This document shows positions 24,330-37,300 of a stretch of DNA of 64,000 nt, piece by piece. The DNA is from Microcebus murinus (lineage: Eukaryota > Chordata > Mammalia > Primates > Cheirogaleidae), in contig NC_134108.1 in the NCBI RefSeq assembly GCF_040939455.1, positions 36,128,501 through 36,192,500 of the forward strand. Reading direction: 5' to 3'. Under the pieces are notes generated by a model. It ran no database searches. It saw only the letters and a program-made list of their open reading frames with translations, and was not told the origin of the DNA. How positions within the stretch are numbered: position 1 is the first letter of the stretch; each line of letters starts with the position of its first letter. The translations under genes were made by a program, and so were the position numbers.

Positions 24330-25534
24330 CTAAGAGAGAGAAAAGATGTTTTTAATCAAGCGGGAGAGCAATGGGTGCCTGTTGCTCACCACCTTTTCTC
24401 ACCTCTCCAAGCACAAGAGAAAAAAAAAAAAAAACTCCAAAAAACAAAACAACAACAAAAAAGCATCCCCATTTGGGTTTTAAATAGACAAATTCCCCCA
24501 ATTTTCCTCTCCTTTTCTTTTTTCTCAGTGCAACCCTCTAGGTAGAGAGGCTACTTATGGTGATTTAAAATCTATTTCTGGGGACCAATGAAATAAATAT
24601 GTATTTCTGTACGATTAGGCTGCCAAAAAGAATGCAATGTTTTTAAAATGTTGTCGAATGTACCATAGGATATTCTTATACTGCAGGGAATCCAATCAGA
24701 TCTATACTCACTATGGCACATAGGTCAGTGGTAGTCACAGCAGCTCCTTTGTTAGAAAATTAATGTGTGGACAGGGGAATTTTTTTGTGCAGCAACTTCA
24801 TAGCTATTAATTTATTTCAAAGAGGTCTACCAAACTTTAAGGGAAAAAAAGGAAAATCTTTCCTTTTCAGATGGGTTATAGATAATCTGAAGAATTGCAA
24901 ACCAAGAACATTCACCCAACTTAATGAAAAATAAAGAGGACCATCTATTCATTTAGTACAGGAACTGAAACACAGCTGCAACTGTAAGTCAGTTATGGCA
25001 GTATTTTCAAAGCTTTGTTCAGGATCTTGACCACAGATTTTCTGGGTACAATGGGAGCCCTACAGCTAAAACTGCATGTTGCTTTTTAACATTTGCTTTC
25101 CTTCAAAGGAACAGCTTTTATTTTCAGTTGCTATATAATATTGTTAGGGTGCTTGAACTGGCCCCTGATGTTAAATTACACTTACTTTACAAGACATATT
25201 TATGGCAGGTTGACAGGAGAAGGCACACTCCAAATGACAAAGACATAGGAGATGCTCAGGTCTCTGCCTCTCAGCAGGGAATGAGGTTTATAGGTGAATC
25301 AGTTTTGGTTTTTCACCAGATTTGAATAGGCAGTGGCTCTCAGAGGAGTTACAAAGTTGAAAAGGCCCTTCATTCAACAGTACATAATGTAACATGAAAA
25401 GGGAATAAAGGGAATGCAGAAAAGGGAAGGGGCACAGTGATGTATGAAAATATGGTGGCTAAGTGAGTGTGAAGACTAAGTAAAGCAAAAACCAGGGAAT
25501 ATGATATCAGGCCAAACTTAAAATCCATTTAGGA

Positions 25535-25690
25535 ATTTAGAAAGAACACTGAACTAAGGGGTCAGGAAAACTGGTTGATAACTTTGGCTGCATCACTAAC
25601 AAGCTGTGTGACTTTTGTTTCTTTTTTTACTTTCCCCATCTGTAAAATAAAATTGTAGTGTTCTAGGGTTTGGGGTCTTCTATGGGATGT
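25535..25690 (+). repeat. MIR SINE
   Basis: Reads taacaagctgtgtgactttt then cccatctgtaaaataaaatt, the central core and 3' part of MIR in sense orientation. Confidence 0.75.
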
Positions 25691-26289
25691 TTTGTGGAAG
25701 GGATGGTAGTAGCATTTTGACTAGTAATTTTTCATGTACCTTAAGTAATTATAACTGCTTAAATTTGAATTCTATTAACTAGTTGGAATTTAAAGTGTTC
25801 TATTTAACAAAATAGTTAAAGTGTTCTATTTTACTGGAAGTTTTGTCCTCAAGGAAATTAATTCTGGACAAAGATCCCTATCTTTGTGGCATCCCCTCTT
25901 TAAGGCAACATTAGAATTATAAATGCTTGATTTGAAACAATATACTTGATTACATATAATTAGCATGCTCATGTTATCTTATTATCATAGCTGATGTTTA
26001 TGTGAGGGGTTACATCTAATTTATTATAGCTTGGTCATATTTAGTAATCATTCATATTGATCAACATAATGAAATATTAAGTGACATTGTCAGAAGCAAG
26101 CAATTGCAAACCTTGCGGATGTTTTGCTCTGCTCTTAAGCACATACTGTTACAGGTTACTTGGGCTGATACTATATGTGAAATATTTTTTACAGAAGAGA
26201 TTCTTTGGGAATTACATATAGTATATGCTGGTTTCTGACTTGATAAAGTCTTTTCATGAGTGATGGTTAACATAAGCATTATTTATACT

Positions 26290-26530
26290 ACTAACAAATT
26301 ATGTGTATTAAGCACTTACTATGTGACATGTCCTACATTTCATGTGCTTTATGTGCATTTCATATAATTTCAGAATAATTATAGAAAGTGTGCATATTAT
26401 CATCTCTATTTTGCAGGTGAGAAAACTTAGGCTTGATGAAATTAAATATAGTTATTCAAATAGAGTTATATGCCCAAGGTCATACAGAATTTAATCTTAG
26501 GCAGTCTGCCTTCAATAATAGATCACTATA
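26290..26530 (-). repeat. MIR SINE
   Basis: Antisense MIR order: agcacttactatgtgac, attttgcaggtgagaaaact, tgcccaaggtcatacag. Confidence 0.75.
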
Positions 26531-26924
26531 AGCACTACTCCTTATTGCTTTGCCTTTTAAAAATAGAACACTTTAAAAAAAGGTTACAATAAAAATATTG
26601 AGAAGAATAGTAAAGAATATAAAGGATTTATTTTGTTTTTATGGTAGCTACCAAGTCTTTCCGGGATGATAGGGAAGGTATGGTATACATAGCAAACAAC
26701 TATAGTACATGGCAAAAGAAGTGAAAGAGAAGTTTTAAAGGAAATATATTTTAAGATAAGATTCAAAGGACAGTGGGGTTTCAAAGGGTAGAATTTGGAA
26801 AAAAAGATTATGTTTGGTATCACAAGAATAGTATGGACCATTGGAAAAATACATGTCATATCTGAAGAAGGTAAGAGTTTGTTTGGCTGGAAAATATGTT
26901 TGAGAGGAGGTATTAGACTATTTC

Positions 26925-27035
26925 TGCCATAAATAGAGTATAAACTTCAGGAGGACAAGCCCAATTCTTATTCTTATTACACTTTTCTGTATCTCTCAGC
27001 ATCATTTGCATATGGTCGAAACTCAAAAGTTATTA
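26925..27035 (+). repeat. L2 3' end fragment
   Basis: Short LINE2 tail: aaacttcaggaggacaagcc then tctctcagcatcatttgc and gaaactcaaaagttatt. Confidence 0.55.
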
Positions 27036-28402
27036 AGATTTACAGAGAAGAGATAGTATTTTAATAGAATATTGAGGGCAGATTAGAGTGGACTTGCAGG
27101 CTGTGGTAAGGAGTTGGAACTTTGTTCAGTAGGTAACAGGAAGTCATTGATAGTTTTTGGGCAGGGAAGTGAAATCAATTGAATTGTACTTTAGGCAGAT
27201 TAATTTGGCAGCCATGTGGCAAATACGATAGAGGTTCTAAAATAAACTGGAAAACTTAACAGGTCATGCGTGCTTGAATAGGACAGTGGTTGTGAGAATG
27301 TAAATAAGAGAATGTGTGATATACTATTTACAGAAGCAATGCTTTAAATAAAGCCAAGTATTGGCCGATTTCTGAACTGATAAAGTCTTTTTTATGGGTA
27401 GTGTTAGCAAATAATTTCAGAGAACTACAGGGGACCCAAAGAACAAGGTAGGCACAATGCATAGTTAATTCTCTTTTTAAAGAGAAGCTTGAAAAGGGGT
27501 GTCTAAAGATTAATCTTTTGGAGGAGAAATACTCTAAAACTCCATTTATTATCCTACACACTAAAGATATTAAAAGGTAATATGACTTAATGGTGGAGGA
27601 CAACGACAACAAACACATATCTTCAAAGAGAAGTTCACATTTTAAAATGAATGGAATCTTACTTTCTATTTTGATCTTCGCTTGCAATTCAGCATATCAC
27701 TTGATGCTGATATATAGAATTTGTTATCAGTTGTTATCCAAGGGAATTTGCCTAAACACAGATATAAAAATCAGGCTCTGATTGTATGTCTGCTCTCTTG
27801 AGTGCTAGAGTTAAGGGTTCGATAAATTTCAGTGTTAATGTTCCAGTTCATTTTCACTTTCACATCAGAAAAATGATAGAGAATAGTACTGCTCAGTTTT
27901 TGATTTTTTTGAGCACTGTATAGAAGTAGGGTGAACCTATCATTTATCCTGTAAATGAGTACCCTTTTGAGAGTAATATGGAGGGTTGGTAATAAGTATA
28001 CTATGATAACCAGTGTAAACTGAGGCTATACTAGAAAAAACCAGAACATATGGCTTATATAGAGTTACATATAACTGCCTACAATGTTATATATCATTTT
28101 CAAAATATAGAACTTTTGGGTAATTCAAAGAAGTGGTATATAATATTGGCTTTTGAGCCACATAGGTGATACTTATGATAAGACTAAAGGTAACTTTAAA
28201 GATGGCATTTCTGATAAATCAAATTTTTAAAAAATCACGAATAAAATGTTAGAATTATCCCAGTCAAGACAATATTAATAGAAGAGAAAATATTGGAAGT
28301 ATATAACTGAAGCAGAAAGTTGCATGCCATCTATTTTGTGCCATGATACATTTACTCGATCATCTTTTAGTATTCCAGAATACCTTCAAGGCAAAGTACT
28401 TA

Positions 28403-28537
<135 letters not shown>

Positions 28538-29754
28538 TCATGATCAAAGCTTCACACAGATTACTAATATAAACCTTTTAATGATCTACTAACCTACTGA
28601 AAGTAAAAAATTTGTGAAGAAACAGAAACATTAGTTCCAAGATAGTTCCTTCAGGGTAGTGATTCCCCACCCCCTGCAACTGTGAGATTCAGTTACTGCT
28701 TTACAAGAATCTATTCACTGGGGAGAAAAAACAACAAGAACCTAATTGGAGCAATAAAATTCCCTTGTGCATTAAAGATGCTATGTGCCTTTTTGGTTAG
28801 CCTGGAGATTTTCTGTAATACATTACAAATGTTATAGCATAAAATAATGATCACTCAAGTGCATGCATCGATCAGCCATTGCAGTGCTAGTAATAATATG
28901 TGTTATGATTATCAAGTACAAGGTGCTGTGGTGGAACTCATGTGAGTTAACGTAACTGTCTTTGTCCTCCTGTGGCTTACAATCTGAAACAATCAGGGGC
29001 AAAGATGTGGAGCGAAGTCTAACCAAATATTCAAATGCAATATATTCCCAGATATTTAAAATACAGTAAGCTATAACAAGCATTACTGTGGCAGATTATA
29101 TTTTCCAAAATGGTTGCAACAACATTTCCTGTTCCACATGGTGTTACACATGTGTGACCTTGATGTGTTTCAGCTGATGGGCTCACTGAGGCTCCAGCTG
29201 ATAGCCATTATCCACAGTCAGATGTGTGGAGAAAATAATTCTCTAAATGACTCTACCCAGCTGTTGATCTTGGTATCTTCCCACTGGCTGGAAGATTCTT
29301 GAGTCCCTGACATAAGAGAGCAGAGACAAGCTATCCCCGCTGTGGCCTGTCTCTTAACCCAGTGAATCTATGAGCAAAATAAATGGTTGCTTTATAACTC
29401 CAGGTTCTGGCAGCATTAGTATCTGGAAAAGGGAATTCTAAGAATACTGTGAAAAAGTTTTGATTTTTTTTTTTTTCTTCATTTGTGGAAATAGATGTCA
29501 TGTGGTGGGGATAAAGGAGGCAAAGCAACAAACGGCTGACGAAATACATGACAGGAAGGAGAAAGAAAGGGAAATAGAGACAATTAGGATGCCCTGGGAT
29601 ACTCTTACTTTTTCTAGTATCTTATTCTATTGACTTACTTTGCCTAATTTTTGTTCTCTTGTTAATATCGTAGGCCTAGGGTGTTAGGAATTGGAGCAAG
29701 ATGTGAAATAATATAAAGTCCATGGTATCTGTGTGGGGGGAAATCTTTTTTTTT

Positions 29755-30045
29755 TTTTTAAAGGACTTTATTTTTTAGAGCAATTTTAGGTTCATAGCAA
29801 AATTGAGTGGAAAGTACAGAGAATTCCTATATACTCCTTGTCCCCCACAGAAATACAACCTCCTCAACTGTCAATATCCTGCACCAGAATGCTTCATTTG
29901 TCACAATCGATAACTTACATTGACACATAATTACCAAGTCCATAGTTTACATTAGGGTTCACTCTTGATGTTGTACATTCTATGAGTTTTGACACATGTA
30001 TGACATGCATCTACCATTATTGTATCATAGTAGCTGACAAAATAA
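29755..30045 (-). mobile_element. L1 3' UTR fragment, antisense
   Basis: A T-run, then ttttagagcaattttaggtt, gtttacattagggttcactc and ttgatgttgtacattctatg, the well-known antisense 3' UTR of old L1M families. Confidence 0.85.
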
Positions 30046-30114
30046 AATTTGTACTTGCACAATCTCTGCTTTGTTGGAGAGATTGACTTTTGGTTCTCTG
30101 AAGACAACTTGGAA

Positions 30115-30268
30115 AATTTTTTTTAAAATAGACCTTTATTGAGATATAATTGATAAGAAAGTACACATAGTTAATGTATACAATTTGATGAGCTTGGGCA
30201 TTTGCAGACCCATAAACTGTTACCACAATCAAGATAATAGACTTATCTGTTACCTCCAAAGGACAACT
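30115..30268 (-). mobile_element. Second L1 3' UTR fragment, antisense
   Basis: Reads ttattgagatataattgata, acaatttgatgagcttggg and accacaatcaagataataga, typical of another old L1 3' end. It lies just beyond the previous fragment and may be a separate insertion. Confidence 0.8.
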
Positions 30269-30284
30269 TAGGAATGTTATTATT

Positions 30285-30420
30285 TTCTTTGCAAGTGTTC
30301 AGTGTTTTCTCTTGGCCTTAGTTTTCCTATCTGCAATATGGATATGTTTACACCTACTGACCTATGGAAACATAGGGAGATTGAATCATTTAAAATTAGT
30401 AAAGTGCCATATCAGTTTAA
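30285..30420 (+). repeat. MIR-like fragment
   Basis: Reads ttggccttagttttcctatc then tgcaatatgg, a sense MIR 3' half. Weak. Confidence 0.5.
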
Positions 30421-31454
30421 TAACTATGATTTAAAAACATTCATAGTGGAGTTGGTACTTGGTAATTTCAAAATTGTTCCTTAGTTCTTAATGACAAAGC
30501 CACTAGTCAACATACTCCCTTTTGGAGACAAAGTTGGAAAAAGCCATGAGGGGAAATTTTAAAAAGCAGTTCACCAAAAATTAAGCTTAAATATTTAGAA
30601 GAACTCATTGAAAGACATTAAATAATTTGTGTGGTCCTATGAAAATAGTGTCTTTCCATTATGTCTGCAAGTATGAATTTCAAGGGTACTTACTTCCAGG
30701 TGCACAAAAGGAATTTAGAACATAACCAACCATAGGCCCAATTGAAAAGAACCACCTTTCTCCCACCAAGCCCTACTTGGTGGCAGCAATTCAAGCTGAC
30801 TATGTGAACTTAGGTACTCAGTCTGCGATAAAATCCCTGGGTGGACTCTGAGATTTTTTTTTCTGGTTAGGAAAACATAATCCTTTATAGGAAAGGGTCC
30901 TTTATCATGTTGTTACCTGAAAGGTCACCAAAGTGTTATGCTACAGAGGGCTCCTAGCAGGCAAAGCACGCATTGAATGAAATGAGACTTATTAACTAAA
31001 TCACCACAGATGCTTCACTTCCTAATCTTGTTCATCAACTATAATTTATCAGGGTTTTAAGGTCCTGTTTTTCATGTTTCCTTCTTATTTGTATCAGGGG
31101 CAGCTCTTTAATATTTTAAATTTGGTAACACATTCACACATTCTAAAAAATTAAAGTGAAAAGCAATAACTACAATGATATCATAATAAATAAAATATTT
31201 CTTTAGTTAGAAGTTGTTTGAATAACCACTTTAAGATTTTGGTTCTAAAGGCCTAGCAAAAAATGAAATTAAGTTCCACTTGATACACTGTTCTGCCTTG
31301 TTGCTCTTGTTTATTTCGCTAATTCTCAGTGAGGGCAATGCCTGAGGTGAGATTTTAAGAAACACGTGATGCTTTTCTCCTGAGACCAACCAGGATCTTG
31401 TTATTTCTTCTAATAATGTAATGCCACCACTTGAAACATCACGGGGAAGCTGTG

Positions 31455-31680
31455 AGGTAGCCCAAAGACTGAGGGCTTTGGAGTCAGAAGCCCTTTGCTC
31501 AGATTGTGCCTTCACTTCTTACCAGCACTGCACCTGTAAGCAGGTCACAATTGCTCTGAGCCTTAATTCCATCCTCCGTAAAGGGAGGATAATAAAGCAA
31601 TTTCAGCTTCACAGTGTTATTGAGGGAATCAGGCATCATATGTGTGTAATACCTAGAAGGATGTATATAATATATTAAAA
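31455..31680 (+). repeat. MIR SINE
   Basis: Near full MIR in sense orientation: ggctttggagtcagaagccc, caggtcacaattgctctgag and ccgtaaagggaggataataa. Confidence 0.8.
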
Positions 31681-32032
31681 ACATGCTATGGGTAGATTTG
31701 GAATCTCATCTCTTTCTGAAAAGGATCTCTACAAAAGGAATGATTGGAATTATGCTTTAAAATGCATAGTAGGCTCTTTACTGAGAGAGTCAGAATTTTT
31801 CAGGCCGGGAGAATAGATGGAGATCAAGCTCAAAGAAGAGAACTTTGTAGCAGAATTTACTAGAATTTTATATGGAATGACGTAAGCATGGAAGTCATCA
31901 GCAGAAGCTGAGGAGAACAGACGTAGGTCTACAGAGACCCCTCAAATGCCCACTTAGTTGGTTAACTGTGGTTTGACAAGAAGCAGGAATAGCCTGTGTG
32001 ACATAATGTAGATAAAAGGAAGATATTTTCTA

Positions 32033-32198
32033 TTAAAAAATAACTACACAGAACCAAGTTGCATATTTCAAACATGTTTGGAAGTTGCCTTGTATATTAT
32101 CAGAAAGAACAGAGGGAGGCCGGGACTGTCCTGGTTGTGGTCTGTGAGGCTTTGGCACATATGTGGGCTAAAGGAGCTGTCCAGTGGAGTGGTCAAGT
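32033..32198. repeat. First unit of a diverged direct duplication
   Basis: About 165 bp that recur at 32986-33152 in the same orientation, 953 bp later. Both begin ttaaaaaataactac and share tatttcaaa, ccttgtat and tgaggcttt. The family is unknown. Confidence 0.75.
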
Positions 32199-32985
32199 CT
32201 AAAGACACTGAGAGTTTAGTGCACTGGATTGGACAGAAGGAGATGAGGTCAAAGCTTGGTGGATGGATTACTTTTCAGAGGCGAAGCTTACTTGTTCCTC
32301 TTAAATTTGGGGAGGGTTGTAAGGAGACAAAAGAATTATTGTAAGTATAGAGAATCATTGAGGCTTTTTTGGGGAAATAAAATTCTATGTTTGATAGCTG
32401 TGACTTTCTCAGGTTTGAGTACTTGGTTTAAGGGGCCTGGAAAGGTTTGGAACAGGCCCTGTGGCCAGGGTGCCATACTGTCAACAGGAGAAGAGTGAGA
32501 GCATGGTTGTGTAGGAGACAGCATCTATTTGAGTGTGACAAGCATACATGTGTGGCTGGGTTTAGTGACTTTCTCCAGCAATTCACAACCACCCAGAATT
32601 AAAAATGGAGAAATTGTATCTGAGTGTCACCAGGCATGGATGTTGACAATCCAAGCATAAAGGAAGTGCAAGTGAGGAAGGAAATCAAAAGTGCTAATGA
32701 GAGCACCATGGTCTTTGCTAAACCTGGAGATAGATAATGAGTAGGAAGATCCAAGGAATGACAGAAAGATAGGTTCCAGTGGCGGGAGCTCCCAAATAAG
32801 AATGAAGAAAAATTTCTCCAAAAGGGAGTCAGGAGAATGAGGAAAAAGCAAAGATAGGGGTTTACAGTAAGGGAGAGAATTTCAGAATTGGTGATCTTAG
32901 AGAAGCCTTCTTCCACTGTACTGAAGGTGATCCAAGTATAGCCTGTATGATGAAGGGAATGAAAGGGGTAGATGAAGCGATGATG

Positions 32986-33152
32986 TTAAAAAATAACTAC
33001 GTAGAACTGAGTTCCGTATTTCAAATATTTTTGGCAGTCACCTTGTATAACATTAGACATGACAGAGAGAGAGGCTGGGATCTTCCTGGTTTGTGGTTTA
33101 TGAGGCTTTCATGTGTATGTAGGCAAAAGGAATTGTTCAATGGAGTGGGCAG
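32986..33152. repeat. Second unit of the diverged direct duplication
   Basis: Partner of 32033-32198, alike along its full length with many substitutions. The sequence between the two units is purine-rich and unclassified. Confidence 0.75.
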
Positions 33153-33949
33153 CTTATCCCCCATGATGGGGAGGGAGTAAGAGCTGAGAAGGTGAAGAAA
33201 TTATAAAGCTAGGGTCAGAAAATTATGTATTCAGATATCTTTGATGCTTTCAATAAGTGTGGAGAAGCATGTAGAATGTGATGAAATAATTCAACCAACT
33301 TCACCTTAAATGTGCCTGGGCTCACTTTATGCCATTACGCCATTTGGATGGATTAGATTTACCCATCTTTGTTTTGTTATCCCATGTTAGAATTGCTTTC
33401 AATTATTTATGACATGCCTTTCAGATAAAGTTGGAGGGAGCAGTTATTACAAGCTTTAGGTGAACTCATTAGACATGACTGGGTATGTCATGTCTTCTCA
33501 GCTGACATCCAGGATATGTTTAGAATGCACAGCCATTTACATGCAGAAATTTTAATTAGGGTTGTGGATACATTAATGTATGCATATTTAGGAAAATAAA
33601 AAATAAAACATGCATGCTATAATCACCTGTTAGAGAAATATTCCTCACCTTGTAATTTTTGCTAACATCATCTTTGTATCATTTTGTAACCTCCAGAAAG
33701 GAAAATCACAAAACTCTCAAGCCTAAATAAATGAATTATCTTTTAAAACAACAGTAGCAATTTCAGGAAAGAGAATGTCCAGTGGTTATTCTAACATTTT
33801 TATTGGTACTTGGGAAAGTTGAAATTAAATTTTCTATATAAAACTCATTAAAAGCACTTAAGATTATTTCCGTGTGAATTACAGTGCACCTTTGGTCAAT
33901 ATGGATCCAAAAAGTAGTGCCCTTTAAAAAAGGACTCTTAAGTTTTGTT

Positions 33950-34262
33950 AAATTCTGTATAGCCTTCTCATTTATCCTTTAGGGTTCAGCTGAAATGTCA
34001 TGTCCTCAGGGAAGAATTTCCTTGTCTTCTAAACTGCATGAGAGTCTCTTGGGGTCATTCCCACGGCATCTCCCCAACCCCCTTCCCGTGTCTGAACTCT
34101 CATCATGCTTTACTGTAATTCCATTTTTTGCCTGTGAATTGTGTGCTAGAAATTAGGCACCATGAAGGCAAAGACAGTATTTATTTAGTTCCCTGCTTCA
34201 TCCCTAGTGGCTAACACACAGCCCACCACAGAGTGGTTGCTCCATGAATATTATTTGCAAGA
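33950..34262 (+). repeat. L2 3' region
   Basis: LINE2 sense text: ttcagctgaaatgtcatgtc, ctcagggaagaatttccttg, aggcaccatgaaggcaaaga and gctccatgaatatt. Confidence 0.8.
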
Positions 34263-34274
34263 ATCTATCTTGGG

Positions 34275-34400
34275 TATCACAGGGAAGTGATGTGGAAAGA
34301 ATACTTAGAATCTGGAGACTTAAGTTCTGCACCTAGTTCTGCCTCTAAATGATTGTTTTTCTTTGAGCAAGTCAATTCCAGTGCTCCTTTGCTCAACTGT
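34275..34400 (+). repeat. MIR fragment
   Basis: Reads aatctggagacttaagttct then ctttgagcaagtcaattcc, a sense MIR. A lemur L1 3' end has inserted just beyond it. Confidence 0.65.
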
Positions 34401-34415
34401 AAGATTAAGGGATTA

Positions 34416-34712
34416 CATTATTCTAAGTGAAATTTCACAAGAATGGAAAAACAAGCACCAAATGTACTCACCATCAAATTGGTACTCATTGATCAACACT
34501 TATGTGCACATATGGAGTAAAATTCATAGCGTATCAGGTAGTTGGGAGACGGGATGGGGGATGGGTATATTCATATGGGTGCAGTGTGTGCTGTCTGGGG
34601 GATGGGCATGCTGTAGCTCTGACTATAATATGTGTAGTCAATATATGTAACCTAACGTTTGTACCCCTGTAATATTATGAAATTTAAAAAAAGAAAATGT
34701 TTAAAATAAAAA
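34416..34712 (+). mobile_element. Lemur L1 3' end, 5' truncated
   Basis: Sense L1 3' end (aatggaaaaacaagcaccaa, gtctgggggatgggcatgct, tttgtacccctgtaatatta) and an A-rich tail. Flanked by a 15-bp duplication with one mismatch: aagattaagggatta at 34401-34415 and aagattaggggatta at 34713-34727. The short form reflects 5' truncation during insertion. Confidence 0.88.
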
Positions 34713-36867
34713 AAGATTAGGGGATTAAAGTTAGGTGATCACTAATATTGTTTGTAATATTTATGTTTCTGCATAAATTCCATATTTCTGGGATTGTTTT
34801 ATATATCTGTGGTAGCAAGAAAATATTTAAAGTGAGCAAATTCACAAAAGCATAATGAATGGGAAAAATTAGTGCAAATGAGTTATTTCCATCTGGCTGT
34901 TACTATTACGCATTGATTTTACTAAGCAAGTTTCCAAAAAAGTGAGCTGCTGAATATATAGCGCAATGGGAAACTGAGGCATGACAATTCTTAGTGGGAA
35001 AACACAGTGATGAAAAAGGTGGGGCCTGGAAGAGGAGAATAGATAGGGTCCACAGGTGTGAAGCCAACAGAGATAGTGTCCCTCATTCAATGTAATTGAG
35101 CAGCGAAGGTGTCTGGGTGTGTGCATGTGTGGGACTGCGTGCCTCCCTTTGCTGCTCCACTCTTGGGAATTCCTTTAACATCAACTTCATTAGTTACAGA
35201 GGCAGCAATCCATATCCAATTTTCTTTTTGTGTCAGGATTATTCATGTATAAAGTAGGCTCCTTTGTTGAAAACATTTGCAATTAAGCCTATAAACAAAC
35301 AAACAAACAAATGCAAAAGTTACACTGCCTGCCCCAGCCAACCCCTGCTGACTCTGAGGTCTGGCCGCCATCTATTATATGCAAAAATGAATTGAAATTC
35401 CCACTTTGGACCTAACCTAATTTTCTAGTGATAATAGGCACAGATTCCCAGAAGCACTCTATGCCTCTTGATAGTAACATCCTAATTTCCTTTCCTGGTA
35501 AATGTTTTAAATAAGATTTTAGCACCAAAGGAAATTAACCTTTAAATTAATCATAATTATAAAATGCCATCACTGATTTTTGTCTTCAGCCTAATTACTT
35601 TCTATTATTTAAATAAACTGCACCTCCTGTGAGCTTTAAGTTTGTTTCTCTTTAGCTCCCTGCCACACAATGCCAACCACTCGTAGGGGAGGCCTCCCTG
35701 AGTGTCTTCTGCTAGAGCAGCCCTCATTTAAATGTCACACAGGATTGAGGGTTCGCCCCAAGCCTGCTTATTTACAAGGCCCTCTTTCAATGCCTACATG
35801 TAAGACTGCTTTGCTCAGATGTTCTCTTTCTGCATACTTGGTGGCCTTCCTTAGAGAGTCAGTATTTCCTAGTCCTCCTGCTGTTAAAAAGGAGCTTGCT
35901 GGGCCGAGCAAGCTGTTTTTATTAGATGCCACTTCAAAACAAAAGCACGACTGGGCATAAGAAAGTGAGTACCAGCCAACATCATTCATCAAAAGAGCGA
36001 ATGTTGTTCTCTGAGCACGTCTCTGATTTGGAGGGCTTTTGGAGAGACTTCAGTGTCCTGTGCCAGCTCTTTGCTTTGCTCCCATTTATTCTCTGGAGAT
36101 GGGACCAAAGGATCCCAGCAACTTTATTTTGGGAGCATGTATGTCAACATTCCAGTGCTAAAAACATCCTATTTGTCTGCCACTTGGCTGCTTGCTTTCT
36201 CATGTGTGAGTATAGAGAAACATGGTGAGGGAGGGAGGACGGAGCACCAATTACAGGTTCCTTGGGTATCTGCACACGTGAAAGAAGCAGAATAATCACA
36301 ATGGAAGATTTTTCTTTCAGTCATTTCTGTAAATGTCACCACTTTTCCCTCCTTTAATTCATATGCTTTGGCTTTCTTTTCTCTTGAGACTGATTCAAAC
36401 ACTGTGGATATTTTTCATCTACTGGATAATTTCAGTGTATCCTGCCATAAATATTCTCTGTATAAAATATCTTCTATTTCATGCCCGTTAAAGACTCTCC
36501 TTCACTTATTTGAATATTGTCACCTCTACATTGTTTTTTAGAAAAAAAGTCCTGATTGTTCTGAATCAGCAGAGGATAGAGAATGAATCAATTTCTTTCC
36601 CCTTACATTTTTTATTTGGAAGCATTAGATTTATTGGAAGATGAGCATAGTGTATGTGTGTGTGTGTATATACAAGTGAAAAGCAATATAGTGTAAATGA
36701 GGAGATACTATGAGAAAAGGGAGAAAATAAGTGATTGTTGAAGAATCAGACTCAGTTTTGGCCTGAATATTCAAATTTTAAAGTAAACAATTAAACTTAT
36801 TTAAAAAAGTAGTAATTTGGCTATATTGGGTTAAATAAAATGTTATTAAAATTTCAAAAAATAGCCC

Positions 36868-37300
36868 TTGCTCTTAAGTGCCCATCAATTCATGAGTGGA
36901 TTAATAAAATGTGGTATATGTATACCATGGAGTACTATTCAGCTCTAAGAGACAACGGTGATATAGCACATCTCGTATTTTCCTGGATAGAGCTGGAACC
37001 CTTAGTAGTAACTAAGTAAAGTATCCCAAGAATGGAAAAACAAGCACCACATATACTCACCAGCAAACTGGTATTAACTGATCAGCACCTAAGTGGACAC
37101 ATAGGAACTACATTAATTGGGTATTGGGCAGGTGGGAGGGGGGAGGGGGGCGGGTATTTATATACATAATGAGTGAGATGTGCACCGTCTGGGGGATGGT
37201 CATGCTTGAAGCTCAGACTTGTGGGGGGAGAGGGGACAAGGGCATTATTTGAAACCTTAAAATTTGTACCCCCATAATATGCTGAAATTAAAAAAACAAA
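36868..37300 (+). mobile_element. Lemur L1 3' end, 5' truncated
   Basis: Longer sense copy of the same 3' end: tgcccatcaattcatgagtg (end of ORF2), aatggaaaaacaagcaccac, a G-rich block at 37134-37154, and tttgtacccccataatatgc before an A tail. A clear target duplication was not found; only aaaatag recurs at both ends. Confidence 0.88.

Noticed and set aside
27328..27687. Minus-strand frame of 119 codons within the NKAIN2 intron
   Set aside because: Sense direction, but no NKAIN similarity, no convincing splice sites at its ends and biased composition.
29095..29400. Possible LTR (ends in a gagcaaaataaatggttgc-type tail)
   Set aside because: Resembles an LTR polyadenylation region, but I could not find a start or name a family.
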